Origin: Balneolaceae bacterium
GTDB lineage: Bacteria; Bacteroidota; Rhodothermia; Balneolales; Balneolaceae
Length of the DNA: 43,329 bases
Assembly: GCA_020832225.1 (NCBI GenBank)
Contig: JAFIFA010000222.1
Span: 1 to 43,329, forward strand
Reading direction: 5' to 3'
The number at the start of each line of letters is the position of its first letter. Within the stretch, counting starts at the first letter, position 1. Position numbers and translations under genes: made by a program. Shown here piece after piece: positions 26,121-34,901 of this stretch. Below the pieces are notes generated by a model, which saw nothing but the letters and a program-made list of their open reading frames with translations, had not been told where the DNA came from and did not search any database.

Positions 26121-28269
26121 AGACAGATTAAGTTCATTAGAAAAGAAAATTATAGAGCTTCTCAAATCGTATCCAGACGCCTCAATACCAACTCCACTCC
26201 TTCTCGACGCGCTTTCATTGAAGAATAAAAAAGGTGGTAAAAAACTGAAAACCGCTATCAACAGGCTTAAACAGCTTGGCCACATACGCGTAAGCAAGGG
26301 GAACCTTGTACGGCTGAACGAAGCCGTAGAGAGCGATAAAAATATTTATGTAGGTAAACTGGACGTTACCAGCCACGGTGATGGCTATGTAATTGTTGAA
26401 GGGCGCGACCAGGATATCAAAATTTCAAGACGTTACCTGGGAACCGCACTGAATGGTGATAAGGTAAAAGTACGTCTTACCGGATATCACAGAAAAAACA
26501 ACAAACCTCTCGGAAGGATTGAAGAGATTGTGAGCCGTGCCAATACAACATTTGTTGGTAAACTAAAGGAAGAGGCAAAAAACACCTTCCTCATTGAGGC
26601 CGACATGCAATCATCAAGGGTAGACTTCTTTGTGGACCCAAAAGATCTGAACGGAGCCAAACCGGGCGAAAAGGTATCGTTCAAACTGGTGCAGTGGGAA
26701 GATGTGCGAGGGTACCCTCAGGCAGCCATTACGGCCTCACTCGGAAAAGCCGGAAGCAACGAAGCCAATGTTCTTTCCATACTAGCTGAAAAACAGTTCG
26801 CACCTCAGTTCCCCCGTGAAGTAGAGGCTTTTGCGGAGAATATCCCGGAAGTTATAACCGAAGAGGAGATCGGACGGCGTCGAGATATGCGTGAAGAGGT
26901 CGTTCTCACGATTGACCCTGCCGATGCCAAGGATTTTGACGATGGCCTGAGTATTGAAATGCTGGACAACGGCAACTACTATCTCGGTGTTCACATTGCT
27001 GACGTAACTCACTACATGCCGGTAGCCACAGTATTGGATGAAGAGGCATTTGAGCGCGGTACCAGTGTCTATCTGGTAGACCGCGTGATCCCAATGATGC
27101 CGGAAAAACTGAGTAACGGTGTCTGCAGCCTCCGCCCCCACGAAGATAAACTGGCATACAGCTGCTTCATGGAGATTGCACCAAATGGAAAGCTCGAAAA
27201 CTACACCATTGAAGAGACGGTAATCCACTCCAAACAGAGATTTGTCTATGATGAGGTTCAGGAGATTCTTGATGGAAAAGCAGATCATAAGTTTAAAAAA
27301 GAGCTGCAAATTCTTGAAAAGCTCGCAAAAACACTGCTGGATAAGCGCTTTAAGGAAGGCTCCATCAACTTTGAGACACCTGAGCCCAAATTTGTACTGG
27401 ATGATGAGGGCAGGCCCATTGATGTGATCGTAAAGGAACGTCTGTTCGCTCACAAGCTGATTGAGGAGTGCATGCTTATGGCCAACAAAACGGTATCACT
27501 ATACATTGACACACTCAGAACGAAGGTACGCGGTAAAAAGAGTGAAAAGAACGACCATCCGTTTCTCTACAGGGTTCACGGTCAGCCCGATCTCGAAAAG
27601 CTTCACAACATCAAGGAGACTGCAAGTCCGCTTGGCATCAACTTTGAACTGGACGGTGTAGTCTCTGCCTCAAAAATAAACAAGCTTTTAAAGCAGGTTG
27701 AGGGAACATCGGTTGAAAATATCATCAACGGTCTGATGTTGCGTTCCATGGCGAAAGCAGAGTATTCACCTAAGAATATTGGTCATTTCGGACTCGGTTT
27801 TTCACATTACGCACACTTTACGAGTCCAATCCGCCGTTACCCTGATGTTATCGTTCATCGATTACTCAAGCGATATCACTCAGGTGCGAACGAATATACG
27901 TTTGATCAGCTTGTAGAGATCGGCGCTCATTGTAGTGAAAGAGAGCGTTTTGCTGTAGAAGCCGAACGTGACTCTGTGAAACTCAAGCAGGTTGAGTATC
28001 TTTCAGAAAGGCTTGGCCAGACATTTGATGGAACCATAAGCGGAGTAACGGAGAACGGCATTTACGTACAAATAAACGACATATACTGTGAAGGAATGAT
28101 ACGCGTTAGCGATCTTAAAGATGATTACTACGTATATCACCCTAAGCTGCACTGCTTAACGGGCCGTTCCAAGGGCAAACAATTTCGTCTCGGGGATTCC
28201 ATTAAAGTTAAAGTGGTGCGAACAGATCTGGACCGGCGCCAGATCGATCTCGAACTTTCAGCCCATTAA
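26113..28269 (+). CDS. rnr: Ribonuclease R
   Basis: RNase R is a 3'-to-5' exoribonuclease able to degrade structured RNA, and it removes non-stop and rRNA fragments. The 718-residue protein has an N-terminal winged-helix-like segment, cold-shock-type OB folds (about residues 75-220), the RNB catalytic domain with TIDPADAKDFDDGL (about 263-276) and a C-terminal S1 domain. The basic C-tail of E. coli RNase R is absent. Its ATG lies inside the end of the TamB-like gene (8-base overlap). Presence in the same run as rqcH is notable because both act on stalled translation. Confidence 0.96.
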   Translation: MSKDRLSSLEKKIIELLKSYPDASIPTPLLLDALSLKNKKGGKKLKTAINRLKQLGHIRVSKGNLVRLNEAVESDKNIYVGKLDVTSHGDGYVIVEGRDQDIKISRRYLGTALNGDKVKVRLTGYHRKNNKPLGRIEEIVSRANTTFVGKLKEEAKNTFLIEADMQSSRVDFFVDPKDLNGAKPGEKVSFKLVQWEDVRGYPQAAITASLGKAGSNEANVLSILAEKQFAPQFPREVEAFAENIPEVITEEEIGRRRDMREEVVLTIDPADAKDFDDGLSIEMLDNGNYYLGVHIADVTHYMPVATVLDEEAFERGTSVYLVDRVIPMMPEKLSNGVCSLRPHEDKLAYSCFMEIAPNGKLENYTIEETVIHSKQRFVYDEVQEILDGKADHKFKKELQILEKLAKTLLDKRFKEGSINFETPEPKFVLDDEGRPIDVIVKERLFAHKLIEECMLMANKTVSLYIDTLRTKVRGKKSEKNDHPFLYRVHGQPDLEKLHNIKETASPLGINFELDGVVSASKINKLLKQVEGTSVENIINGLMLRSMAKAEYSPKNIGHFGLGFSHYAHFTSPIRRYPDVIVHRLLKRYHSGANEYTFDQLVEIGAHCSERERFAVEAERDSVKLKQVEYLSERLGQTFDGTISGVTENGIYVQINDIYCEGMIRVSDLKDDYYVYHPKLHCLTGRSKGKQFRLGDSIKVKVVRTDLDRRQIDLELSAH

Positions 28270-28287
28270 CTATCTTAATCAAACGCC

Positions 28288-30012
28288 ATGCGTATGTTGA
28301 AAAAAACGCTACTGATTGGCATCCTTACACTTTTCATCGGAACTGTTGCAGCTGAAGAGCTGCTTGCCCAGTATTTCTTTTTCGGAAAAAACCGGGTTCA
28401 GTATGAACGCTTCGACTGGCGCTATATCGAAACAGAGCATTTCGATATCTACTACTACGACTCCAAAAACTACCACCTGGCACAGTTTACGGCAGAAACA
28501 GTAGAAAGCTCTCTGAAGCAGTTAAATGAGGATTTTGGCGATCAGCTTACTGACAGAATCCCCGTTATCATCTATGATTCGCACAGCGACTTCTCCCAAA
28601 CCAATGTGGTTAGGTTACCGGTTGATGCTCAGGGAATCGGGGGTGTTACCGACAAGTTCAAAAACCGGATGACACAACCTTTTATGGGAGACTATGCCGA
28701 TTTCCGGCGTACCATTCAGCATGAGCTTGTTCACGCCTATATAAACGATGTTTACTATGGCGGTTCCGTTCAATCAATCGTTCAGAATAACATTCAGCTC
28801 GTCTTTCCGCTTTGGTTTGAGGAGGGGCTTGCAGAGTATCTGGCTCTCGGTTGGGATACCCAGACCGATATGTACATGCGCGATGCCGTTCTCAACAACT
28901 ACCTGCCTCCAATACCTCAGCTTCGTGGATTTTTTGCATACAGAGGAGGTCAGGCTTTCTGGTACTACATCGCCGACCAGTATGGGCGGCCAAAAATTAC
29001 CGAGATTCTTCAACGAATTAAGAGCACCCGAAATATCCGACAGTCTCTTGTCCAGTCTTTGGGTCTTGAAATCGATGAGCTATCTGAACGATGGCATGAA
29101 TACTGGCGCCAGCGCTACTTCCCTGAAGTGGCCGAGCGACAGTCCCTCAGCAGCGTAGCTACCCAGATTACAACACGTGCGCGTTCGGGTTCATACAATA
29201 CAAGCCCTGCGATTTCTCCCCGTGGAGACAAAATTGCCATGATCTCCAACAGAAGGGGTGTATTTGATGTTATTGTGGTTGATGCCAACACCGGAGAGAG
29301 GCTCAAAACTGTGATCAGCGGTGCAGATAACCCGATGTTTGAGGAGCTTAACATCCTCAACCCGAATCTAAGTTGGTCGCCTGATGGTAGCCAGATTGCC
29401 CTCTCAAGTAAATCTCAGGGATCATACAATCTCGCTATAGTGGATTATGAATCCGGCAGGTCATCCACTATTCGATTCCCGGATTTGGATGCTATCAACT
29501 CGGTTGCATGGTCTCCCGATGGGCAAAAGATCGCTTTTGATGGTAATATCGGACCGTACCAGGATATATTTGTTTACAACCTGGAAACCAGTGAATTTAA
29601 AAATCTGACTAATGATGTCTTCACAGACAAGGAACCTGCATGGGGACCAAATTCAGATTTCGTCTACTTTGTATCCAATCGTGGCGGGGTACTTCGCCCG
29701 GGTCAGGCCTTGGCAGGTTACTCGATTATGCAGGACGACTCCTTCTATGAGACCGACCTCTACAGGGTTCGCGTTGGAAACAGCCGAATAGAGCGCCTTA
29801 CAAACACTCCTACATGGTCAGAAACCCAGCCAACGCTTACCAGAGATGGCAGATTACTTTTCGTATCTGATCAGAACGGAATTCCAAATATCTATGAGTA
29901 TGATCTTTCTAGCCGTACGGTACACCCAATTACTGATCTTCAGTCAGGTGTTATGCAGATCTCCGTTTCGGCTGATGGTACCAGACTTGCCTTTAACTCA
30001 CTGAACCGGTGA
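28288..30012 (+). CDS. Peptidase-MA-like / PD40 beta-propeller protein, 5' part cut by an in-frame TGA
   Basis: The 574-residue piece starts with a signal peptide (residues 1-28), then a gluzincin-like domain with HELVH at 145-149 and the downstream WFEEGLAEY near 176-184, as in peptidase-MA-like proteins. From about residue 300 come TolB/PD40 propeller repeats (for example LSWSPDGSQIALSS, AWSPDGQKIAFDG). The last blade stops at TGA 30010-30012 in the middle of its hairpin. The following ORF is in the same frame and holds a beta-barrel. Proteins of about 1,100 residues with exactly this domain order are familiar in this group, so this is probably one gene. Confidence 0.85.
   Translation: MRMLKKTLLIGILTLFIGTVAAEELLAQYFFFGKNRVQYERFDWRYIETEHFDIYYYDSKNYHLAQFTAETVESSLKQLNEDFGDQLTDRIPVIIYDSHSDFSQTNVVRLPVDAQGIGGVTDKFKNRMTQPFMGDYADFRRTIQHELVHAYINDVYYGGSVQSIVQNNIQLVFPLWFEEGLAEYLALGWDTQTDMYMRDAVLNNYLPPIPQLRGFFAYRGGQAFWYYIADQYGRPKITEILQRIKSTRNIRQSLVQSLGLEIDELSERWHEYWRQRYFPEVAERQSLSSVATQITTRARSGSYNTSPAISPRGDKIAMISNRRGVFDVIVVDANTGERLKTVISGADNPMFEELNILNPNLSWSPDGSQIALSSKSQGSYNLAIVDYESGRSSTIRFPDLDAINSVAWSPDGQKIAFDGNIGPYQDIFVYNLETSEFKNLTNDVFTDKEPAWGPNSDFVYFVSNRGGVLRPGQALAGYSIMQDDSFYETDLYRVRVGNSRIERLTNTPTWSETQPTLTRDGRLLFVSDQNGIPNIYEYDLSSRTVHPITDLQSGVMQISVSADGTRLAFNSLNR
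30010..30012 (+). other. In-frame stop TGA inside the PD40/barrel gene
   Basis: The frame reads AAC CGG TGA TTC CCG GAT ATC TTC ATG. Aligned by eye with the other blades (SSKSQGSYNLAIV, SNRRGVFDVIVV), the stop occupies the position of the conserved turn glycine, so GGA to TGA is the simplest explanation. TGA is used as a normal stop by aroB, dapA and rqcH in this window, so it is not a reassigned codon. Confidence 0.85.
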
Positions 30013-30027
30013 TTCCCGGATATCTTC

Positions 30028-31656
30028 ATGATACGTTCGCCTTTCGATCGGAGAATGGATCGCACGCTCACCAGAAATGCATGGGCGCGCGAACGTGATG
30101 AAACCACTCCGGGCGACAGGGTTCCTGCCATTCGATATGTACAGGAGATGATTGCCAATCGCGAGCGAGGTAACATGATTACCGCACGCACATTGACAGA
30201 CGCCCCCGTTACAGGACACGATCGAATGATACAGGTAGAGCCACCTGATACAGCTGAGGCTGATACCACAAGACCCCGAAACGAGCGTGTTGATTTCCGT
30301 AACTATCAGTTTGGAGAAGCCGTTGTTCGCGATACCACTATTACCCTTCGCGATGATCCCCGCAAGTTTGAACCGGACGATAATCTAACCGAAGATGGAT
30401 ACTATCAGCCTAAACGTTACAGGCTGCAGTTCTCCCCCGACTTCAGTTACGCGGCCGGACAGCTTAGCACCTACTACGGAACATCGGCTTTCGCTTTTGT
30501 TTCATTAACCGATCTGTTTGGTGATCACGAGATCTCCTTCGGTTCAAACCTGGTATTTGATCTCAGGAATAGCGATTACACATTCCAATATGGATACCTG
30601 AGAAACAGAACCAACTTCTTTGCCTCATTTTTCCACCAGTCTCAAAACTTCCAGACATTTTTCGGCGAGCTTTTGAGATTCAGGACATACGGAATGTCGA
30701 TTGACTTTCAGTACCCACTCAATCGTTATCAGCGATTTGATTATGGAGTGTCGGGTATAGGTATTGCCAGAGACTTCAGCTCTGTTCGTGGTGTGGGTAA
30801 TCAGCAACTCAGTAATGAGCGAAGCTACTTTCTCTACCCGCAGGTTACATTTACCGGAGATTACACTATTCCCGGCTTTATAACACCCCGGGGCGGAAGC
30901 AGGTACTCCGTACGTCTCTCAGGAAGCCCGCCACTCGGTTCACAAACGCCACAGTTTGCTACACTTCTTGGTGATTATCGACAATACTTTGATCTCGGAT
31001 CAGGCTATTCGTTCGCATTAAGAGGTTCTGCTGCTGCATCAGTAGGCCGGGACTCCCAAACTTTCTTTATGGGTGGTATGCTTGGCTGGATCAATCAGCG
31101 ATGGAGCGACGCCGAAATTCCGTTTGAACGGCTGACTGATACATTCTTTACACAGCCGGCAACCCCACTAAGAGGGCACGAATTTAATAGTCTCTTTGGT
31201 GATAAGTTCACTCTCTTAAACGCAGAGTTCCGGTTCCCCTTATTTGCAGCAATCCTGCCCGGTCCGGTTCCGATATTGCCTCTATACAATATTACGGCTA
31301 CAGCCTTTGTTGATGCAGGTACCGCATGGGGCTTCGATATTCCTTACTCAAGGTTCACGGATCAGAACAACAACCCGATTGTCTACTTTGAAAACCCGTC
31401 TCGTTTTGAAGGGCGTTTAGCGGACAAACGGGAAGAGTTCTTAAACCCGAATACCGGTCTGTTACGAGAAGGAACACCACAGGATGGAGATGTCCCGGTT
31501 ACCTTTGTGGATGGTGATATCCTGGTTGGTGCCGGATTTGGCCTTCGCACAATACTTCTGGGGCTCCCTTTCCGATATGATATTGGCTGGCCTTACCAGA
31601 GAAGCGGATTTGGAAGCCGACCTATCCACTACTTCTCCATAGGCATCGATTTCTAA
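30028..31656 (+). CDS. BamA/TamA-like outer-membrane beta-barrel, 3' part of the PD40 protein
   Basis: This 542-residue ORF continues the frame of the previous one. After about 120 residues of linker it is built of alternating amphipathic strands with aromatic girdles, for example NYQFGEAVVRDTTI and RYRLQFSPDFSYAAGQ, and ends with HYFSIGIDF, a C-terminal phenylalanine typical of outer-membrane barrels recognised by BAM. It has no signal peptide of its own, so export would require the upstream piece. Separate function as a free ORF starting at ATG 30028 is therefore unlikely. A terminator follows 21 bases after the stop. Confidence 0.82.
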   Translation: MIRSPFDRRMDRTLTRNAWARERDETTPGDRVPAIRYVQEMIANRERGNMITARTLTDAPVTGHDRMIQVEPPDTAEADTTRPRNERVDFRNYQFGEAVVRDTTITLRDDPRKFEPDDNLTEDGYYQPKRYRLQFSPDFSYAAGQLSTYYGTSAFAFVSLTDLFGDHEISFGSNLVFDLRNSDYTFQYGYLRNRTNFFASFFHQSQNFQTFFGELLRFRTYGMSIDFQYPLNRYQRFDYGVSGIGIARDFSSVRGVGNQQLSNERSYFLYPQVTFTGDYTIPGFITPRGGSRYSVRLSGSPPLGSQTPQFATLLGDYRQYFDLGSGYSFALRGSAAASVGRDSQTFFMGGMLGWINQRWSDAEIPFERLTDTFFTQPATPLRGHEFNSLFGDKFTLLNAEFRFPLFAAILPGPVPILPLYNITATAFVDAGTAWGFDIPYSRFTDQNNNPIVYFENPSRFEGRLADKREEFLNPNTGLLREGTPQDGDVPVTFVDGDILVGAGFGLRTILLGLPFRYDIGWPYQRSGFGSRPIHYFSIGIDF

Positions 31657-31677
31657 CATAAATCTAATTCACAAAAA

Positions 31678-31704
31678 GGCAGGGCAAACAACCCTGCCTT
31701 TTTT
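31678..31704 (+). terminator. Rho-independent terminator after the barrel gene
   Basis: GGCAGGG-CAAACAA-CCCTGCC is a perfect 7-bp stem followed by TTTTTT, with AAAAA on the left. It ends the long plus-strand run that starts at rqcH. Confidence 0.93.
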
Positions 31705-31750
31705 GTTTCCGGTTATTTATTTTAATAAAAAAGTAATCAACCCAGAGAGT

Positions 31751-32551
31751 ATGAAATTCCTTTTTACACTGATGATCTTTTGCGGTACCCTTCTTGCCAA
31801 TTCTACTTACAGCTATTGTCAGAATTCTTGGGAATTGGTTTGGAGTGAAGAGTTTGATGGAGATGAGCTGAACACGGAGATATGGAATTACTGGTATGGA
31901 CCGGCATACAACAATGAACTACAGTTCTACACCGGCAGAGAAGAGAATATCTTTTTAAAAAATGACAAACTACACATCCGTGCACTCGATGATGGGTATA
32001 GAGGGTATGACTACACTTCTGCCAGAATTTCTACAGACAGTACCCGAATCGGGTGGAAAGAGGGACGTTTTGAGGCACGCATCAAGATGCCGGAGGGTAA
32101 CGGATTCTGGCCAGCGTTTTGGCTGATGCCCATTAGGGATGATGGCTGGCCCAAAGGTGGCGAAATAGACATCATGGAGTATCGTGGTAATGAAACCAGA
32201 ACAACAACAGGTGCACTTCACTATTGGATTGAAGATTGCGATGGAAATCCTGTGGAGTGCAGGGAGTATCAAACCTCGAGCCACACCGTTGATGGGAAAC
32301 CGTTGAGTGAGGAGTTTAATATCTATGCCTTGGAATGGGAAGGTGATAAACTCACATGGTATTTAAACGATCATCAGTTCATGCAGGTTTCACTTTCCGA
32401 TCTGGAAACAGAGTTTGAACCGTTCTCCACCCCATTTTACATTATTCTCAATCTGGCTGTGGGCGGCGATTTCCTTCCAAATCCTGATGAGACTACACCA
32501 TTTCCTTCAGATCTGGTTGTAGATTATGTGCGGGTCTATCAAAGACCATAA
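31751..32551 (+). CDS. Secreted GH16 family beta-glucanase (laminarinase-like)
   Basis: The 266-residue protein begins with a signal peptide (MKFLFTLMIFCGTLLANS...) and has a single GH16 domain. The catalytic motif GGEIDIMEYRG gives E138 as nucleophile, D140 as helper and E143 as acid/base. The sequence after the motif (GALHYW) and the C-terminal DYVRVYQRP are typical of bacterial laminarinase-type members, which cut beta-1,3 or mixed beta-glucans; the exact substrate cannot be told. I prefer the ATG at 31751, preceded by AGAGAG, over the tracked start at 31703, which lies within the upstream terminator. No polysaccharide-utilisation genes surround it. Confidence 0.92.
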   Translation: MKFLFTLMIFCGTLLANSTYSYCQNSWELVWSEEFDGDELNTEIWNYWYGPAYNNELQFYTGREENIFLKNDKLHIRALDDGYRGYDYTSARISTDSTRIGWKEGRFEARIKMPEGNGFWPAFWLMPIRDDGWPKGGEIDIMEYRGNETRTTTGALHYWIEDCDGNPVECREYQTSSHTVDGKPLSEEFNIYALEWEGDKLTWYLNDHQFMQVSLSDLETEFEPFSTPFYIILNLAVGGDFLPNPDETTPFPSDLVVDYVRVYQRP

Positions 32552-32555
32552 ATAG

Positions 32556-32585
32556 AAAAACCCGGAAGCGAGGCTACCGGGTTTT
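32556..32585. terminator. Bidirectional terminator between the GH16 and bacilliredoxin genes
   Basis: AAAAACCCGG-A-AGC-GAG-GCT-A-CCGGGTTTTA forms an imperfect hairpin (CCCGG/CCGGG plus AGC/GCT) flanked by A- and T-runs, suitable for the two convergent genes. Confidence 0.85.
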
Positions 32586-32614
32586 AATTTTAAATACCAG
32601 AGTACTGAGAAAAA

Positions 32615-33091
32615 TTATTTCTCGCTCTCCTCTTTATCAGCAAAAGCATCGAATACCATCAGAAGATCTTGCGCAATCTCTTCCTTTGTTCTGCCTTCAA
32701 TTCGGTGTCTTGGGATCATTGCTTTAATCTCACCATTTACAAAGTATGCAAAAGCAGGTGAGGAAGGAGGATATTCGGAGAAATACTCACGCGCTTTTGC
32801 CGTAGCCTCTTTATCCTGACCTGCAAAAACAGTTACCATATAATCAGGTTTTACTTTCGTCTTCTCTAGTGCTATACTAGCACCCGGTCTTGCATTACCG
32901 GCTGCACACCCACAAACGGAATTGATCACCATTAACATGGTACCGTCGCCATACTCTTTCATGGCTCGGTCTACATCTTCCGGGGTTTTGAGCTCTTCAA
33001 TGCCAAGGTCTGTAAGTTCCGATCTCATCCAGGATGTGTCGGGACCGACTCCAAATCCAAATTGCATATGCTTATTAATTTTGATTTTCAT
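32615..33091 (-). CDS. BrxA/BrxB family bacilliredoxin (YphP/YqiW-like)
   Basis: Bacilliredoxins remove bacillithiol from protein thiols or act as thiol-disulfide isomerases in Bacillus. The 158-residue product has the family signature NSVCGCAAGNARPG, with the unusual C60-G-C62 active site, and TVFAGQDKEATAKAREYF. It is a little longer than the 144 residues of BrxA; MQFGFG at residue 9 is an alternative start. Whether this organism makes bacillithiol cannot be judged here. It is divergent from the following lipoprotein gene, with 108 bases between. Confidence 0.92.
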   Translation of the reverse strand: MKIKINKHMQFGFGVGPDTSWMRSELTDLGIEELKTPEDVDRAMKEYGDGTMLMVINSVCGCAAGNARPGASIALEKTKVKPDYMVTVFAGQDKEATAKAREYFSEYPPSSPAFAYFVNGEIKAMIPRHRIEGRTKEEIAQDLLMVFDAFADKEESEK

Positions 33092-33199
33092 ATTTGCTTC
33101 AGTGGAATATAAGGATAATTACAGACTTTTTAATATCGTTACCCATTCATACCGGACTATCACCGGATACCCCAACATGACTAAATAAACCCGTTTCAA

Positions 33200-34018
33200 A
33201 TGACGTATCGTTCAATTTTACTCTTTGGAGCAACACTACTGTTGCTCTCGGCCTGCGGTAGCACCAATACCATTCAAACAGCCAAAGCTGACCGGGAAAT
33301 GACCATTGACGGCAGTATTTCTGATTGGAATACAAGCGCAACCCGGATTCAGGCAAAAGATAATGCCAACTACTATGCCGCTTATGATGAAGATTTCATC
33401 TATATTTTTATTGATATCCGTGATATTCGAAAAGATCGCGCCGTTCGCCAATCGGGCTTAATTGTCTATCTCAGCGATGATGAAGACCGACGTCGACAGG
33501 TGGGAATCGGAGTTCCTCCCGGAACTTTCAACCTTCTGCGTGAGAATCCGCAAACATACAACAACTTTATCCGTGAGGCAGACTGGACCAGTAAACCTGA
33601 AAATCGTGAGATTCTCAATCGACTTGAAGGAGAACTATTTGACCGGGTAATGATCGTGGAACGAGAAGATGGACGCTCAAATCCTGAACACGGTTTTGTG
33701 GATTTCTCTCAACTCGAGGTGGACGGGATCGAGATCGCCATGGATACAAGCAGCCGGTTTCTCTCTGTAGAGATGAAAATTCCGAGAGATGGGTCCACGA
33801 TCTTTCCGTTTAGTGGTGATGAAGTCTGGTTAGGCTTTGCCTTAGAAACCCCAAACTTCCGTCACAGTCAGTCGAATGAGTATGAGGCTAGCCAAGCCAG
33901 CCGTGGTGGCTATGGAGGCGCAAGCAGGCAGCAAAGACAGCCATCCAGCCGAGATATGTCACGCGCTTTAGGTGAGTTTGACGACTGGTATTTATTACAG
34001 ATGGGAAATAACGATTAA
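33200..34018 (+). CDS. Lipoprotein with a CBM9-like beta-sandwich domain
   Basis: The 272-residue product has a clear lipoprotein signal (lipobox LLSAC, cysteine at residue 19). Next comes DREMTIDGSISDWN, the opening of CBM9/DOMON-like domains, with YAAYDEDFIYIFIDIRD as the matching second strand pair. The middle part (VERED..., EIAMDTSSRFLSVEMKIPRDG) continues the sandwich. The C-terminus is low-complexity (SRGGYGGASRQQRQPSSRD). Carbohydrate binding is not demonstrated: CBM9-like domains in lipoproteins of this type often lack known ligands. It is monocistronic and ends at a bidirectional hairpin. Confidence 0.82.
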   Translation: MTYRSILLFGATLLLLSACGSTNTIQTAKADREMTIDGSISDWNTSATRIQAKDNANYYAAYDEDFIYIFIDIRDIRKDRAVRQSGLIVYLSDDEDRRRQVGIGVPPGTFNLLRENPQTYNNFIREADWTSKPENREILNRLEGELFDRVMIVEREDGRSNPEHGFVDFSQLEVDGIEIAMDTSSRFLSVEMKIPRDGSTIFPFSGDEVWLGFALETPNFRHSQSNEYEASQASRGGYGGASRQQRQPSSRDMSRALGEFDDWYLLQMGNND

Positions 34019-34020
34019 AA

Positions 34021-34048
34021 AAATAAGGCACCCAAAGGCGCCTTATTT
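34021..34048. terminator. Bidirectional terminator between the lipoprotein gene and sodA
   Basis: AAATAAGGCACC-CAAA-GGCGCCTTATTT is an almost perfect 12-bp stem with A- and T-rich flanks, between two converging genes. Confidence 0.85.
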
Positions 34049-34074
34049 GTAATGGATCACTTTTGCAGTTCTGC

Positions 34075-34683
34075 TTACTTAGCAGCCTGATAGTTTTTTT
34101 CAACCTGATCCCAGTTAACTACATTCCAAAACGCGCTCAGGTAGTCTGGACGTCTGTTTTGGTAGTGCAGATAGTAGGCGTGCTCCCATACATCAACGCC
34201 AAGAATCGGAGTCAATCCATCCATGAGCGGACTATCCTGATTGGCGGTTGAGAGTACTTTGAGGTTGCCGCTTCCATCAACACAGAGCCATCCCCACCCG
34301 GAGCCGAACTGACCGGCTGCAGCAGAGCTGAACTTCTCTTTAAATTTATCGAAAGAGCCGAACTCTTTGCTAATTGCATCAGAGACTTCTCCTTTTGGGC
34401 TTCCACCGCCATTCGGCGAAAGAATTGTCCAGAAAAGTTTATGATTTGCATAACCACCGCCGTTATTAATAACAGCTTGTCTCTTTTCTTCAGGAACTTC
34501 ATCAATTCGCGTTAGTACTTCTTCAATAGAATGATTAGCAAATTCGTGTCCTTCCAGAGCAGCGTTTAATTTGTTAGTATATCCCTGATGATGCTTGCCA
34601 TGGTGAATCTCCATTGTTCGTGTATCAATGTGAGGCTCCAAAGCATTGTGCTTGTATGGTAAATCGGGAAGTTTGAAAGACAT
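34075..34683 (-). CDS. sodA: Superoxide dismutase, Mn/Fe type
   Basis: This cytoplasmic enzyme converts superoxide to oxygen and hydrogen peroxide. The 202-residue product has all four metal ligands: H27 in [10 protein letters not shown]81 in [11 protein letters not shown], and D164 and H168 in [12 protein letters not shown]. The combination of GGGYANH with glutamine Q149 in TANQDSP is the manganese-type arrangement, although cambialistic use cannot be excluded. No signal peptide is present. Upstream, a dyad (34725-34747) may be an operator. Confidence 0.95.
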   Translation of the reverse strand: MSFKLPDLPYKHNALEPHIDTRTMEIHHGKHHQGYTNKLNAALEGHEFANHSIEEVLTRIDEVPEEKRQAVINNGGGYANHKLFWTILSPNGGGSPKGEVSDAISKEFGSFDKFKEKFSSAAAGQFGSGWGWLCVDGSGNLKVLSTANQDSPLMDGLTPILGVDVWEHAYYLHYQNRRPDYLSAFWNVVNWDQVEKNYQAAK

Positions 34684-34724
34684 ATCGATTTATCTGTTTT
34701 AGGTTAGTAATTTGAAGTTTCTGT

Positions 34725-34747
34725 AACACGCTTAACTTCAACGTGTT
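34725..34747. repeat. Inverted repeat upstream of sodA
   Basis: AACACG-CTTAACTTCAA-CGTGTT, a perfect 6-bp dyad with an 11-base spacer, lies 42-64 bases before the sodA start in the divergent region towards sthA. It may be a regulator site or a leader hairpin. Confidence 0.35.
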
Positions 34748-34901
34748 AACGATTCCTTCTCTTCAATGACTATAAGATAGTAAATGAAGAAAACGTTCCA
34801 TCTATTTTATTTATGAACACTATAAGTTTTGTTTGATGTTGGGACCTTCAGATCACTAAATTAATCAGTCTGATATTAAGGTTAAACCGACTGGAAAAAT
34901 T

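Noticed and set aside
26782-27453. 223-aa minus-strand ORF opposite rnr
   Set aside because: It overlaps the conserved RNB domain of RNase R and looks like a reverse-frame shadow.
30010-30012. TGA read as selenocysteine or tryptophan
   Set aside because: The alignment position calls for glycine, TGA terminates several neighbouring genes normally, and no SECIS-like hairpin is evident directly downstream.
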